Below are positions 1-13,399 of a stretch of 64,000 bases of DNA, piece by piece (the stretch's first letter is position 1; every line of letters starts with the position of its first letter). Source of the DNA: Siniperca chuatsi (taxonomy: Eukaryota > Chordata > Actinopteri > Centrarchiformes > Sinipercidae); the NCBI RefSeq assembly GCF_020085105.1, contig NC_058046.1:2372175-2436174 (forward strand), in the 5' to 3' direction. A program made the translations under genes and the position numbers. Under the pieces are notes generated by a model. The model did no database searches. It saw only the letters and a list, made by a program, of their open reading frames with translations, and was not told the DNA's origin.

Positions 1-942
1 TAGCTAGCTAGCAACAGCTGGAAAAATCTGCCAGTGACAGTCGTCATTTCAGCAAAAATGTCGGGTAAAAACGCGAAGCTGGCCTCGTCTATGGTGGACA
101 AAAGCACCTTCTCATTTGCGGCAATGGACCAGTTGCTTCAAAGAGCACCTCAAATTTCGAGTGGCAAATCTACCACTGTTATTATCATTAAACTGCGTCC
201 GTGCAGGGCTAGACTGGAAAGATTGACAGGTGTAGCCACAGTAACTGAGGGGCGGGGCTTCAGTTGCAACCTCGGCCTCAAGGCTAACTCAGACATTAAA
301 ATGAAACTTTAACAAATGAAAATGGAAAGTCTGTTTTCACAATACTTGCAGATCTAGATAAAAGCTGTCCGTTTAATCGATTTCACCCTTTAAATCCACT
401 CCAGTGGTGGAAGGCAGAGGATGCAGTGGGGGGGAGGAAAAATCTGCTGCAGTTCAACCCAAAGCCGGTTTGACTTCAATGTTTCCTCCCACACGCTGGA
501 GCTTTGTGTTGAGGTTGAATCACAAATAGCTGTCCTAACTTGCATACAGAGCTGGATTTACCCAAATTAATCAGGAGAGGGAGGGGGTGGATGGGGGGTG
601 TCAGGGGAGCCAGCTGAGTTTTCCATTAATTCTGCCTCTAAAATCTATAATTAAACAAAGAGACATTTTTTTCATCTTTGGTTTTTACGCTTTATTTTTT
701 ATTTTTTATCTTCAAATCACATTTTTATGCGCCTCAGACTACAGAGGAATCCTGTTGTATGTGTTCAAAAATGCCAATAAAGAATTTTAATCAATCCAAT
801 GATCCAATTATCCATCCATCTTTTCATTTTTCCATCCATCTATCCGCCCCTCATCCAGCTCTGTTAATGGATGGAGTGTTTATAGAATCTGTAAAACTGA
901 ATTTGGTCGACTCGTTTGACGAGAAAACGCTGCCTGAGCTGC
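1..942. other. Non-coding stretch, left edge
   Basis: I see no gene here. Short open frames are present but have no recognisable family and no splice context. If the ZNF608-like exon at 14570-15493 is real, this is probably part of its large first intron on the minus strand, but that is inference. Simple TCCATCCATC-like runs occur near 811-845. Confidence 0.5.
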
Positions 943-1918
943 ATTTCTCTCTTCTTCCTCTTTCTCCTCGTCCTCTCCTCCTATTTTCTGTCATTTGTGT
1001 CCCTGATCATCCTTTCCTCTTTGTTTTACTGTCTTGTCTTCCTCCATTCCTTCAATGCTCTGCTTGTCTTTCTTGATCATCCCACTTCCTTTCCTCTTTC
1101 TCCCTTTGCTCCTTCGCTTTTCCTCTTATTTTTTTCACCTTGTCCTTCTCTTTCCCCGTTGTTTTCCACCTTTCTGTCCTCTTATTCCTCTACATACTCT
1201 TTCCCTTTTCTCGCGTCCTCTTATCCTCTCATCCTTTCTTCCTCCTCTTCTTTGTTCCTTTCTTCCACCTTAATCCACCCCCTCTCCCCTTTTTTCTTTT
1301 TATCTTCCTCCTTTTCTCCCCTCTTCTTTTCCTCCTCTCTTTTCCTGTCCTTGCCTCTTGTCATTGTTTCCTCTCGTCCTTTCTTTCCCCTCTTCTTTCC
1401 TTCTTCTCCTCCTCATCTTTTTGTCTCTCTTCCCTTTCCCCCTCCCCTTCCTCCCTCCTCTCCTTCCCCCATCTTATGCCCTTCTCCTCCCCTTTTCATT
1501 TCCTTTATTCTTGCCCTCATGTCCTCCTCCTCCACCTACCTTTCCTTGCCTACCACTTTCTTTTCCTTCCTTCCTGTCCTTTCTTTCCTCTTCTTCCTCA
1601 TCTTTTCATTTTCCTACACTCCTTTCCTCGCCTCACATCCTCCTTTCCTCCCTTCATTCTTCTTCCTATTTGTTGTCTTTGCTTCTTGTCATTGTTTGCT
1701 CCTCCTGCTCTTCTTTTCCTCTCTTCTTCCTCCCTTTCTCGCCTCTCATCCCCCTTTACTTTCCACCTTCTTGTCATGTCCTTTTGCTTTCTTCTCCTCT
1801 TCCTTTTCCTCCCTCTTCTCTTCCTCATCCTTCCCTCCCTTTCCCTTCTTCTTGTTCTCATGTCCTCCTCCTCTCTTGCCCCTCCTCTCCTCTCTCCTCT
1901 TCCTCCTCCCCTCCTATT
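943..1918. repeat. About 1 kb polypyrimidine (C/T) tract
   Basis: The plus strand is almost entirely C and T for close to 1 kb, with very few purines. It is not a simple tandem repeat, but phrases recur, such as CTTGTCATTGTTT near 1359 and 1685 and CATGTCCTCCTCC near 1519 and 1859. This suggests an old degenerate minisatellite. Long open frames on both strands are a by-product of the low complexity, because stop codons need purines. Such tracts can form triplex DNA and stall polymerases. Confidence 0.9.
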
Positions 1919-2184
1919 AAATCCCCCAGTGAGCAGCCACACTGACAGTTTTTTTCCCAGACAGAAATCATCCCTGTCTTTATTGTCAGGCTGCTGAAAG
2001 AGGAGGCATTGTGAGTGTGTGTGTGTGTGTGTGAATGTGCAGACAATCTGTGGTTTGTGGAGTGTGTGTTTGTGTTGCACGTGTGTGTTTTTGCGAATGG
2101 TAGCCATCTTTTTTTCCCCATTTTCTCTCTTCAGCCTCTCATCTCTCTGCTCTCTTTTTCACTCCCTACAGTATCACCATAAGA

Positions 2185-2246
<62 letters not shown>

Positions 2247-4339
2247 ACCTTCCTATTAAATGACAAGCTCTAATGGCATGACATTACTCACTGCCATAAT
2301 AACTCTGGCTGCTGCAAAACATTCGAAAACTAACAACCACTTTCTCTTTCCTTCAGCATCACCGCTGCTGCACAATCAACCATTAACAGTAATTATGTTA
2401 GCCCAATTCTGCATAAATTAATCTTCCAGAGTTGCAGTGTTTGCAAGCAGCGTTTTCATAATGATGGAATTATAAAGCATCTGAACTGAGACAGACATCA
2501 CAGGCTTTCAATCTGGCAGCTGATGTAACACCAGAGACAGTTTTAATATACATGCGACTCAATCAGGTTACTGCAGGGAAATCTGAAACCTTTAAGATGG
2601 CAGAGCTGACCGGCCGATCAGCATAACTGCCACAGAAACGTTACTTACAACATACAGAACAATTTCAAGTGAACAGCAAGTCGTTGGGACCGATTATCTT
2701 TTCGCAATGGCATTTTAATAACACAGTGACCCCTGATGTGACTGTTAGCTCCCAGATGTGAGCTAGAGAAGATGTGAGAAGATGATGTTTATATACAACT
2801 AATTTGCAAGAGCAAATACATTTTGAAGGAAACGTAATGCCTCCCAGATTTGTTTGAGGACATGTTAATTAACATATTTTCCATAAGGTTCGCCAAACAT
2901 CGTGGCAGTGGTTAAATATTGAAAAATTCTAAAGAAACTCTAAACACGAGACAGGACAAGTTTATTTTATTAACATTTAACTGAAGTCGTAAAAGTACCT
3001 TTGTTTCCTAAAAACCTTTGTTTCCTACTCTTACTACTTCACCCACCCCCTCCATGAATGTACCACAGTTTGAAAATGTAGCACTTCCCACACTAGAAAA
3101 AACAATGCCAACATAATGCAGGCAGCAAAACGTTTCTCCTCAAAACATATTAGGCCAAATGTGTTCCACGGTCCAGCGGTCAAATTTGCACCTACGACGT
3201 GAGGTGAAAATTTGCTTTGCTTCTAAACAAATTTACATCTTTCAAAAAGTCTTACATCTCTCCTACATGAAAGATTCATCATAAATAGAGTTAAACCATT
3301 TTGAACCTTTTGACAGTAAAAAAACCCCACAGAACATTGAAACTGTGCTGAAACCGTTTATGCCAAAACACAATTTCAGAGTAACACACTACACCCTTAA
3401 CAAACAGGGATGTTTGTATCCCATTATGATGTCCAACAGAATCTCTGAAGAACAAAATCTGAGAAAATCTTTCATGCTGCGAAGAACACTTTAAAAAACA
3501 CATAAAATGTTCCAAACCAGCAGCTCTTAACCACATCTCCAAAAACACTTTCGACTTGGACTAAATTTCCCCATTGATTCATTCCCCATTCCTTTTCCAC
3601 TATACTGGCCGATTCAGATGAAACAATCTTTTATCTGATTTTAGAGGAGAGACACTCGCTGTCTGAGCAGAAGAACTAGAACCCCCCTGTGTGTAAAAAG
3701 GAACAAGATGTTAGGAAAGCTGCAGTTAAATAAAATATGAAAGGCAGGGGAGAAGAGGACATGAGGTGATTCTTGGCAGGTAATGACAGATGCTGGGCGG
3801 TGATATTATGATGCATTTTCTTTATTTTAGTGTTTCCTTCAGCAGTGCAGACTGTGGTGAATGAATGCAGAGGAAAACCTACCAGCCTGCAGAGCACGTG
3901 GGCGTACCGTCGTACCATGAAGCCCTTTCACACTGGTTGGCATTGATACCTAATGGACTCTCAGTCCAGCCTCCACATGAGCTGTACTGCTCTGAAAAAC
4001 ACACTTCTGTGCCTCGAGTAGGGAACAATACTGTCAGCTGTGCCGTTTACTCGTCATGCACTTGTTCTTCTCTTGTATTTGAGCTTTTGTCTAATTATCA
4101 AGTCAAATGGAAAATAATTTTTCTAATTCTAGAGTTAGACCAATAAATCAAAATGCCAATATATTGAGCGAATATTGGCATTTTAGTTGGTATCACCTAG
4201 CTCTGATGATGCAGATGATTGATCACATATTTATTGTGGCACTAATCAATTTAGCACTGCTTACATTACACCTTGTTATGAACCTTTTCTAATAACTCAG
4301 TTACCATATTTTATTTTTATATTCATGTATTTATTATAA
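1919..4339. other. Non-coding stretch with CA repeat
   Basis: I see no exon with recognisable protein similarity. It contains GT-rich sequence near 2010-2090, the CA microsatellite listed separately, and AT-rich unique-looking DNA. A short inverted repeat (AAAATGCCAATAT / ATATTGGCATTTT) sits at 4150-4184 just before the LINE remnant. Confidence 0.5.
2189..2246. repeat. (AC)n microsatellite
   Basis: This is a pure CA run of nearly 30 units preceded by GCGCGC. Alternating purine-pyrimidine of this length can adopt Z-DNA. It should be polymorphic between individuals. Confidence 0.97.
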
Positions 4340-5472
4340 CAGGTTTCACAGTCAGCCCATGTAACTTCATTACATAGAGGTGATAGAAACGATCTAGATA
4401 ATTACAGACCAATTATCTTGTAAATAACCAACTCAAGGCATTTCTTTCTAGTCACTCTGTATTAAGTCCGCACCAATCTGGATTTAGAGGTAATCACTAT
4501 TTCAGCTATTAGTTACAAATAATATAGTATCCGCTTTAGACAATAAGAAACATTGTGCTGCTCTTCTTATAGAGCTGTAAAAAGCATTTGATAGTTGATC
4601 ATCCTTTGCTCTTACAAAGGTTGCAGTATTGGCTTTGATGAAAAGGCTTGTGATTGGTTCCAAAATTATTTGTTTGAGAGACTTCAGTGTGTGAAGTCGG
4701 GGAGTGTCCAGTCTGAGTTCTTGCAAAAGGAGTAACAAAAGGTCTTCCGCAAGGCTTTTTGGGTCCTATCCTCTTCACCATTTATATTAATGATATTGTC
4801 TCTTCAGAGTGGCTGTCAAGTCCATCTTTATGCTGATGACACTATTGTGTACTATACTGCTGATTCTGTACAACTAGCCACTGAGAACCTGCAACTTTCC
4901 TTTAATGCTCTACAAGATGGTCTTATTAATCTTCAACTGGTACTTAATGCAAATAAAACAAAAATCATGCTGTTTACCAGAGACAGAGATATCGATTATA
5001 ATAGAGTGCATTAGCGCTGCACAACTATTCGAAATATTATCGAAATCGCAATATGGCCAAGTGCAATATCCAAATTGCAGAAGCTGCAATATTTTGATAA
5101 AGGTAAAATGTGTGACAAAACAGCATTATAATGAAGTACAGCAGTGCTGCAGAGACGCCCCGGCTTCACATCTTGTTTTCCAGATGTAAAAAAACGTGTT
5201 TGTTTGGTACAGATCCCAACAAATCGCACAACATGATTTTAGTAGTTTTTTCATTGAAAATAAAAATTGTGATGCAAAAATGATCATTCCCACTAATCGT
5301 GAATCATATCACAATCATAATATCTGTCAAAATAATCGCAATATGATTATTTTTTTTTACCATATTGTGCACGGTGTGAATTTGGAAAGTCAGCCTTTTC
5401 ATTTTAGTGTCCCAAATTCTTGGAATGCTCTTCAACACACACTAAAAATCAATACTCTACCAACATATGGAC
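4340..5472 (+). mobile_element. Degraded non-LTR retrotransposon (LINE, L2/CR1/Rex1-like) reverse transcriptase, interrupted
   Basis: Broken frames on the plus strand carry reverse-transcriptase landmarks in the right order. These are a DL-NYRPI-like block near 4390, HQSGF near 4470, a KAFD-like block near 4575, a GLPQG-x-LGPILF-like block near 4745-4780, and the catalytic HLYADDT at about 4822-4842. A C-terminal SVPNSWNAL-like phrase follows near 5408-5430. Several stops and frameshifts make it dead. The frame is broken after about 5016 by sequence of a different kind (next entry). LINE identity is firm; the exact clade is not. Confidence 0.85.
5017..5372. mobile_element. Probable non-autonomous element inserted in the LINE
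   Basis: The reverse-transcriptase remnant stops matching near 5016 and LINE-like C-terminal coding resumes near 5375. The DNA between opens with GCGCTGCACAACTATTCGAA and closes with repeated AATCGCAATAT-type phrases, which resembles widespread teleost non-autonomous repeats. Exact ends and target duplication were not resolved. Confidence 0.45.
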
Positions 5473-8400
5473 ATATTTAAAACCATAATCACAAACCTCC
5501 CTGCTTCAGAGTGTAACTGTTTTAACTGATTTTTCTTTATTCTCATCTGTGTTTTGTCCTATTTATTTTAACTTGTATGTAACTCAACATCATGGCACCC
5601 TCAATGGTTCTTCGAGTTTAAATAAAGGTTTGAAATGAACCAATAGATTTTTTCCTCTGTCTAAACATTTGTCTGCATCCTATAGAGAATTATTTTTTCT
5701 GATTTGTATGCCCGCTGTAACATCACTGATGGAGCTGCACCAAGACGTGCAAAATGACTGACAGTTTTAGCTCACATGTTGAATCATTTCCTACATTTGC
5801 AAAGCCTTGCTGTGGCATGCAGAGAAGCAGGAATGTGAACATTTGATTTTATATTGATTATATATTGATTTTATATATTTTTAAATTGTCATGATGGTGC
5901 AGCTAGAGGAAAGTTCAGGGGGCCACCAAAATGATTAGGGATCTTACTCTGGGGACCATACCAACAGCAGTGTTCTTAGAAATCTAGTCTGTGGGTGTTG
6001 AGATACGGCAGATTATATATCAAGACGAGTGTTGGATGGACCAACGAGCCACAAATACACAGAGACAGAAGATGCTTGGTATTTTTATAGTTGTCATTAC
6101 ATATTCATTTGACTGCAATTCAGTGCACAACAGTTACAATTTAGTGTTCAGTATATTGAAAGCTGTAAGCCTCTATGTTCACAGCATTAAACTGGTGGTA
6201 AGAGCAAATAACACGGCAGTGACAGAATCTACGACACTAGCAGATTTAAAACCCTTTGTTTTATACTTGCAGATCTCCCTCACAACATTTTCCTCAGGAT
6301 GGCGAGAGGAACTGTGGCATACTGATGAAGTTAGGTGTTAAAGACAAAGATCAAGTACTTTCAAGGTCACATGCTCGTTTTGAAAAACTTCTGAAGCTTC
6401 AGATTTTTCTCACATTCACCAGGGGGGCTACTTTTACCTTCTGCCTGTCTGATTTTCATGTTTTAAACCAATAATCTCCTGTCAATCACAGCCCAGAGGA
6501 GCCGACAGACAAGACTAAAGCACAACTCTTCCACCAGCACCAGTTTGTACTGTAGCACAGAAATTAAGCTGGATCTTACACTGACCTTTAAATTGATGCT
6601 TTTTGTCTGTAGTAAGAGAAACTAGGAATGAAATGAAGGAAAAATAAATATTCCCCAACAAGGTAAAACATAAGTAAATTGTCTTTGGGGAAGGAAAATG
6701 TTTTTTTGTGTGTGTTAATGATGTTGATTGAGCAATCTCTCGTTTCTAATACTGAAGTCATTCTGTCACACGCATCTTCTAGGTGCTGGGCAGAGCAGAC
6801 GCCTCTGCTCACTAGGCTCCAAAATCACTTTAATTACTAAAAAGCCAACTTCAAGTCCTGAGGAGAAACATGATGTAGAGAACAGTGTTCAGATTCTAAG
6901 CGTCTACAATATTACTGTTTGCAAAATGTCCACAGAACGGGGTGGGTGCTCTAAAGTGCATTCACCAACCCATGCGCCTGCTCTCAAGCTCACAAAGGAT
7001 TGTGTGTGATTGTTGATACAGAAGCAATGTACTTAACCAAATTTACTGTTGCTGAGAATGTAACTGATTCATGAGTTAATGAGATAATCATACACCAAAA
7101 CACTGCACAGCAGTTTAAAAAACTATGAAAACAGGAGATTTTACAAGTCTGGAAAGCAGCTGTTTTATCCTCAGTCTCGGCCCAGTATCCCTGATATTCA
7201 CTCTCTTAATCGATGATTCCACAGTGCACAATTTACATCCAGTGCCAAAGTTCAGTGCCAATGCAGGAAGTAATGTGCTCTTTGTGTAGCGAAGTGGAAA
7301 GTCAGGGTGTCGGGGTTAATTGTTAATGCAAGCTTCTTTTAACCAAAACACAACCTTTACCTAAACCGCTACCTTTAATGTGAAAAGGTTTTGTTGTAGT
7401 GACGATCCACCAGTTCTCACCATCTCTGCAGCTCTACGGAGCATGAATGTGTAAACAGTCACATCAACTTTAAGGTGATAATATGTCACTGTTGTGTTTA
7501 CATCCTGAACTGATACGGCTGTAACACTGTGTTTTAGTTACTAACACTAACTACGCCTTAGCCGCAGTTTATTTTCCATAACCATCACCTTTCCTAACCT
7601 TAACCTACAGATACCTGTACAGGAAAAAGTAAATTGATAAATGTTGGTATTGGACGTTAAATATCAATGTTCTAGTCTGGCACAATCACATATTCACGTT
7701 ACAAAGTATTCTACCTGGAATGCGGGCTTGGACGCATCTGATTGGATGATGGCAAAGTTGAGCCGGATATCCCTGCATTTTCTTTTGGTCTGAGCTTCTG
7801 CACATACCTGCTGTGCTAATGCAGTGGTCTCATTGTAAAGAAAGATGGCTACATCTTTTCATTCAGTGTCTGTCTGTCTAAATGCAATTTGACTGCTCTG
7901 AATGTTGAGATTCGTTATTGTATTACACAGAGATGCACAGTAAACTGCAGTGGATGTGACTCAGTTGAACAGCTGTAAATGTGAGTCTTTGCGCATTTCA
8001 GATCTGACGTCTCAGCAGACGTGAGTCAGATCCCCGGTGGTTTGTCCATGTTTAGAAATCCACATCAAGAGTTCGGAGTCAGACATTTTGTGCCTTTAGA
8101 AAATGTGCTCAGTGTTTTGGAAAGACGTCTGACTGGCTGGCTGCTGGATACCTGTCTGACCACGCTCAATATTCTTTGAAAATGAAATGCATTAACAACA
8201 TCAAAGTGCTGATGATTTTCAGCCTCAGGTGCAGACTGGACACATGTGATGTGAGCTTGGATCCTGCTGAGGACCAGTGAACTTTTTCTGATGGTAACAC
8301 CCTAAATAAAGAGGATGGTCCACTATCATCTCCTGTCAGTGATCATCGGCAGGTAAACAACTGCTAATAAACATAAAAATGATGATTACATTTTATTTTT

Positions 8401-10679
8401 CTCTTAAAATCTGCCTGTTTTCATGTTATTTAAATTTGTTTAGTGCTACTTAGATGCTTATAATGAATGTAGCGGATAAAGAATGTTTTCAGCCTAAAAA
8501 AGCAAGAAAACAGATTTTAATTCACAACATCTCTATCTTTGTCACACTAACAGTCCATTTTGAATGGAGAGGCATCATTAACACTTCTTTTCCCTCCTTT
8601 TTATCATCATTAACACATTGTAAATGTAATGTGGTGAACGTGAACAAGGTGCATTAAACCTGCAACAGCTGCTCTACAGCTTCATCATTTACAGGCTGAC
8701 GGTTTGGAGCAAAATACTTTAAGTGACAAAATGAAAATCTGTTTTGACAGTCTTTTTCTTTAATCTCAATGTGTTCACTAATATGAATCTGATAATTTGA
8801 CTAAAAAAAAGATGCAGTGGCTTTTTCTTCTCAGCTGTGAAACTGAGAGAAGCTTTGGCCCGTTGCCTCAAAATGTTTAGTGAAAAAACGGTTACATCAC
8901 TGCTCAGGAAGCATCGCTCCAGGCTGTTGTTCACTGACGCAAACACAAAACTAAAATCATTTTAATAACCTGACATGCATCGTCTTTGCATTATATTGCA
9001 AATGTACAGACAGTGAAGCTACAGTAGATGCACCTTTGTCTGAATGGATGTAATTAATGATTGTAATGTGTTATTAATCTCACAGTTTGCACACTGAATG
9101 AAACAATATGGTTATTTTGAATTAAAAAGCATTGATAATGAGCACATAATAAGGTTATTAAGCAGTGTAATACCTCAGACAGTAATGTGCATCACTAACA
9201 CAGGTTTAATTTTTTCTGGTTGATGTAAAGACAGGCTATATATAATGGACACTGTCCTCAGATGTACTGTGCTGCATACAGTACAAACACTGATTATTAA
9301 TGACTGCTATGAATTTGTTTTCTGTCTTTTTTTAATGATATGATCTCATCTTATAACACACTTTGGTCAAATCAGAAATAAAGTACCTATAATGTGCCTG
9401 TAATAACGAACAGTGTTAATTTTGTCAACAGGAACTATGACGAAATTCGTTGACAACCTGTTTTTCAGACGAAAACGAGAGTAAAACTAAATAAAAAGTT
9501 ACCTTTGAAAACAACAACTACGACAAAATGTATTACATTTTTACTAAGTGAATAAAACCTAAATGATAATGTGAAAGACGGACGAATGGACAAATGAATT
9601 AATAACTGTGGAATCACACACTGTATCCAGGACATTATGTTATTTATTGTTATATCCATCCAGCTATGCCAATGAAAACATAAAAACTGCGGAATGGCAT
9701 TACACAGATAAATCTCATTTGACTCATCATTGCATTGTTTTTTCACCTGGATAAAGGGGTGGACCATTATTAACATTACTGTTAGATAATTACTGCCTTG
9801 TAATGATCTGCACTGCCTCCATATTCATCATAATAACCAACAGCTGAAGTTTACTTTTTGTTTTATTGGTCCATGTGATGATAACAATCACTTTTCCAAC
9901 ATGATTATGAAAGACAATTTTCTGAACCTGATGTAACCGTGTTGGGATATATGACATCACATTCTGGTGAGATGAATCACAACAGCTGTGATGCTGTTAT
10001 GCGGTTTCATAATTCACGAGCCTTTTCCCTTCAGTGTTGCGTGTTTTCCGACGCGCACCTCTCCTGATCAATCTCCATACTGATGCTCACTCGCTCGGGA
10101 TCAGCCGTTTACATGCGACATCACACCCCGATCGCAACTCTCCCTGAATAAACCAAACGCTGTCAAGGTCGCCAAGGAAACCGAGCCTCTGCAAACCTGT
10201 TAAAAACCCACCGGGTAAAAAGGGACGACTCGCAAGGTGCCGGTTTCACAGCATCTCGGCTCAGCCATCCGCCGAGCTCAGCGCGGTTACAGTAAACAGG
10301 ATATGATGTTTCCATGCAAACAAATAAAACCACTCAAGAGTCCTGAGGAATAACCGGATATTGATGGGCATGTTAACACTCCTGTGAGGCGATCAGAATT
10401 CAAGATAAACCAATAAAATCCAACAGGAGCAGAGTGTGTTTGTTGTCTCATCTTCACCCGGCCTGCAGGGATCCACACTGACAGACAGAAAGTGATAGCA
10501 GAGCAGCCGCTGTCATTCACAGACAAACTCAAGTGCATCTTATTGTCTTGCAGATGACAGTTTGAGCTTCAGCAGCCGCGGAACTGCTTTTATTTCTGTC
10601 AACAAGGCTGGATCAGATAGGTAGCTTAAATCGTTTCAGCCGTTATTAAAGATCTTTACGTGTGGCCCTTTTTGTGTGT
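5473..10679. other. Non-coding stretch, mixed repeats
   Basis: I find no supported gene. A fragment near 5890-5990 (reverse orientation) belongs to the repeat described at 10680-11235, sharing the phrase that reads TTTCCTCTAGCGCCACCAT in the other direction. Around 9408-9520 is a GTTAATTTTGTCAAC... / GACGAAATTCGTTGAC phrase typical of another teleost repeat. CpG density rises at about 10030-10290, which might mark a regulatory region, but no transcript feature can be tied to it. Confidence 0.45.
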
Positions 10680-11235
10680 ACTTTGAGCTCCAAAGATGGC
10701 AATGTCGGTCAGCCGGTTCGCCGCTTTGGTCCAGACTGAAATATCTCAACAGTTATTGGATGGAGTGCCGTGAAATTTGGTTCAGACATTCATGGTTCCC
10801 AGAGGATGAAGCCTACAGTACTGACTTCGGTGATCCTCTGACTTTTCCTCTAGCGCCACCATGAGGCTGACATTTGCGGTTTTAAGTGAATTCTCTCAAC
10901 AGCTATTGGATGAAACACAAAATTTAGTTCATGTTCCCGTCAGGATGAACTGTAATAACTTTGATGATCCTCTGACTTTTCCTCTAGCGCCACCATCAGG
11001 TCAGAAGTACTCCAGTACTTTGGTTTCTGACCAAATACCTGCAGATCTAATGACATTCCCATCAGCCTCAGTTGGACTTTGTGTTTACTGCTAATTAGCA
11101 AATGTTAGCATGCTAACACGCTAAACTAAGATTATGAACATGCTACACATCGTACCTGCTAAACATCAGCACGTTAGCATTGTCATTGTGAGTATGGTAG
11201 CATGCTGACGTTAGCATTTAGCTCAAAGCATCGCT
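10680..11235 (+). repeat. Teleost interspersed repeat with internal duplication and TTAGCATGCTAAC tail
   Basis: It opens with GATGGCAATGTCGGTCAGCC and contains two partial internal repeats, each with a CTCAACAG-TATTGGATG phrase followed by GATCCTCTGACTTTTCCTCT. It ends in a run of TTAGCATGCTAAC-like palindromic words near 11095-11220. Related fragments in this window lie near 5890-5990, 25860-25920 and 51950-52080. It is probably a non-autonomous DNA element, and no protein is encoded. This rests on shared phrases within the window plus general familiarity with teleost repeats. Confidence 0.75.
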
Positions 11236-13362
11236 GTGCCCACGTCCAGCCTCACATGACTGTAGACTCTTATGGTGCGTGTCCACAGGATCCGTCATTT
11301 CCACGCTTTCCATTCATCATCCGTCGTGGCACGCCTATCAAGCGTCCAATGCTGGGAAACGGTGCGACCCCTCGCGTCCAAAAGCGCTCCTGTGAACACG
11401 TACCAGTACCGTGCGCTCACACCAGAAGCTGCAGCCGCCAGTCATTCGTGCTATACGTATAGCACGAGTAAAACGTGAGCCGGTACGCCGCCTGTGTAGA
11501 CAGCTGAACTGATTCAAATAGAGGCGTAGCCTATCGGTTGGAGATTGTGCGTGAGACGGACAGAAAAACATGGCTGAAATGCCTCCGGTGTAAACACGCT
11601 GTAAGATATCGGTTTTTAACTAAGCACACAAGGACTTCCGCCTTCTCTGCAAAATATATTTACATGGTTATGTGTAGTAATCTTCTTTAATTAGAATGTT
11701 ATTTCTAAGCTTTGTGTATTTATCTAGGCTGTGTACAACTACTTCATATATTCAGTGCTTCCACAGTTGTTCCCGTCAGCAGGGGTGTAACTATTTAATC
11801 CAATTTTGATTCAATTTAATATTAAATGCATCATAAAATTTCACATTCTGCTCATGATTTGAGTTGATTCAGTTAAATCTTCCGACAGCTCTGAAACTGT
11901 AAAATGGAAACAGCAATTTAAGTGTTTGATTGAAGAATAATTAGTTTGCGGTCGGCTACACGGGCGAAGGAAGATGAGTGCAGACAGGAACGTGTCAGAG
12001 CAGGTGGACAGCAGACAGTTTCAGCCGTCATACATTTTTGCTGTTTTATAATCAGAAGCAAAGATGACAGCGTAGCGAGCAGTGCGTTCAACCAATCAGG
12101 TGTAGGAAGGGGTCATGTTGACGTCTGGGTGAAAGAGAGAACTGTCAATCACGCATCATCCAGTTGACTTAAAAAGGCTGATTTCCCAAGCAAATATCAT
12201 TTAAGCCTTTTCTGACAACAGCCCTTAGCAGAGATTTTAACTTGTCAAAAAATCTTCTTTTATAAAAAAAATAGTGTTTTGGCCCAAATGCATTTCACAG
12301 GTTTGGGCATTTTTCAAGAAGAGTCTGTCATTTTTCCAAACCCCTAAAAGTTTCATACAGACACAATCTGGTCCTCAAACAGTACAGGTCGTGTGTCAGT
12401 GCCTTCCAGAAGGTTTGGCTAGTTTTAGACAGCTAAAATGAGTTGGTTACGATTAGGGGAAGATGCCGGTCGTGGTTAAAAGACACCAACATTGACTGTC
12501 GGTGGACAACAGAATGCAAACAGAGGTCTCAGAGGTCAAAGTCAGACACTTTGTACACCCCAACCATCCACCCCGACCTCCTCCTTAAGAGGTTTGACAG
12601 TGCCATAACAACATCACACTGACACACAAGAGTAAATTGTAAGTTAGGGCTTTTTTATGTTTTTGTGGTGAGGACAGTCTCTCCTATTCAAGATCTTATA
12701 CTTGTTATGTAATCAAACGGCCATCGTTAATATTATTAGTTCCACCTGAGCTTTTCCTGTCACAAACAGTTGTGAGAAACGTCTGTAGGAAAAGTAAAGT
12801 AGTCTTCTCAATATAAACTGTGTTTTAGCCGAAATGCATTTTTAAGGTTTTGACATTTTTCGGAAACAGTGTCACATCTTAAAATCCCTAAACGCAGTTT
12901 CATTTGAAGAAGCACTTCCCTGTTTTTCAATTGCCAGGGCCAATACAATATCTGAGTTTTAATACTGATACAAAAACTATCATCTACCTTTTTTAGATAT
13001 CTTACTTTGAGGAATATAAACTTTTTTTTTTTTTTAAACTTAAATAAGTCAAACTCAAATGTATCTGCGGTAATATCCGAAAAGTGCTAAGGTTCAAATC
13101 CGCCCCTGTAGGCACAGGTAAGCGCCTCACTGTCAGTGTGAGCCAAAATGGATTATTATTGATCGTGTCACCAGCTAACCATCGTTTGTGCCAGCAGTCA
13201 CTTGGTTCTCTTTATTTTAATGTCAAAATGAATCTCAGTTTTTAGAATTTCAGGTTGTTAAAGCCTCTGGAGCTCCACTACAACCATCGCAGGACTCTAC
13301 AAGTCTTCAGTGGAGCCCAGATTACTGCCGACAGGGAATGAATTACAGTCACCACAGAGCTC

Positions 13363-13399
<37 letters not shown>

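Noticed and set aside
916..1997. Long open frames (up to 334 codons) on plus, and one on minus
   Set aside because: They come from the polypyrimidine tract; the proteins are only Ser, Leu, Phe and Pro with no family and no splice context.
13080..13130. tRNA or SINE B-box-like phrase GGTTCAAATCC
   Set aside because: No A box at the right distance and no cloverleaf around it.
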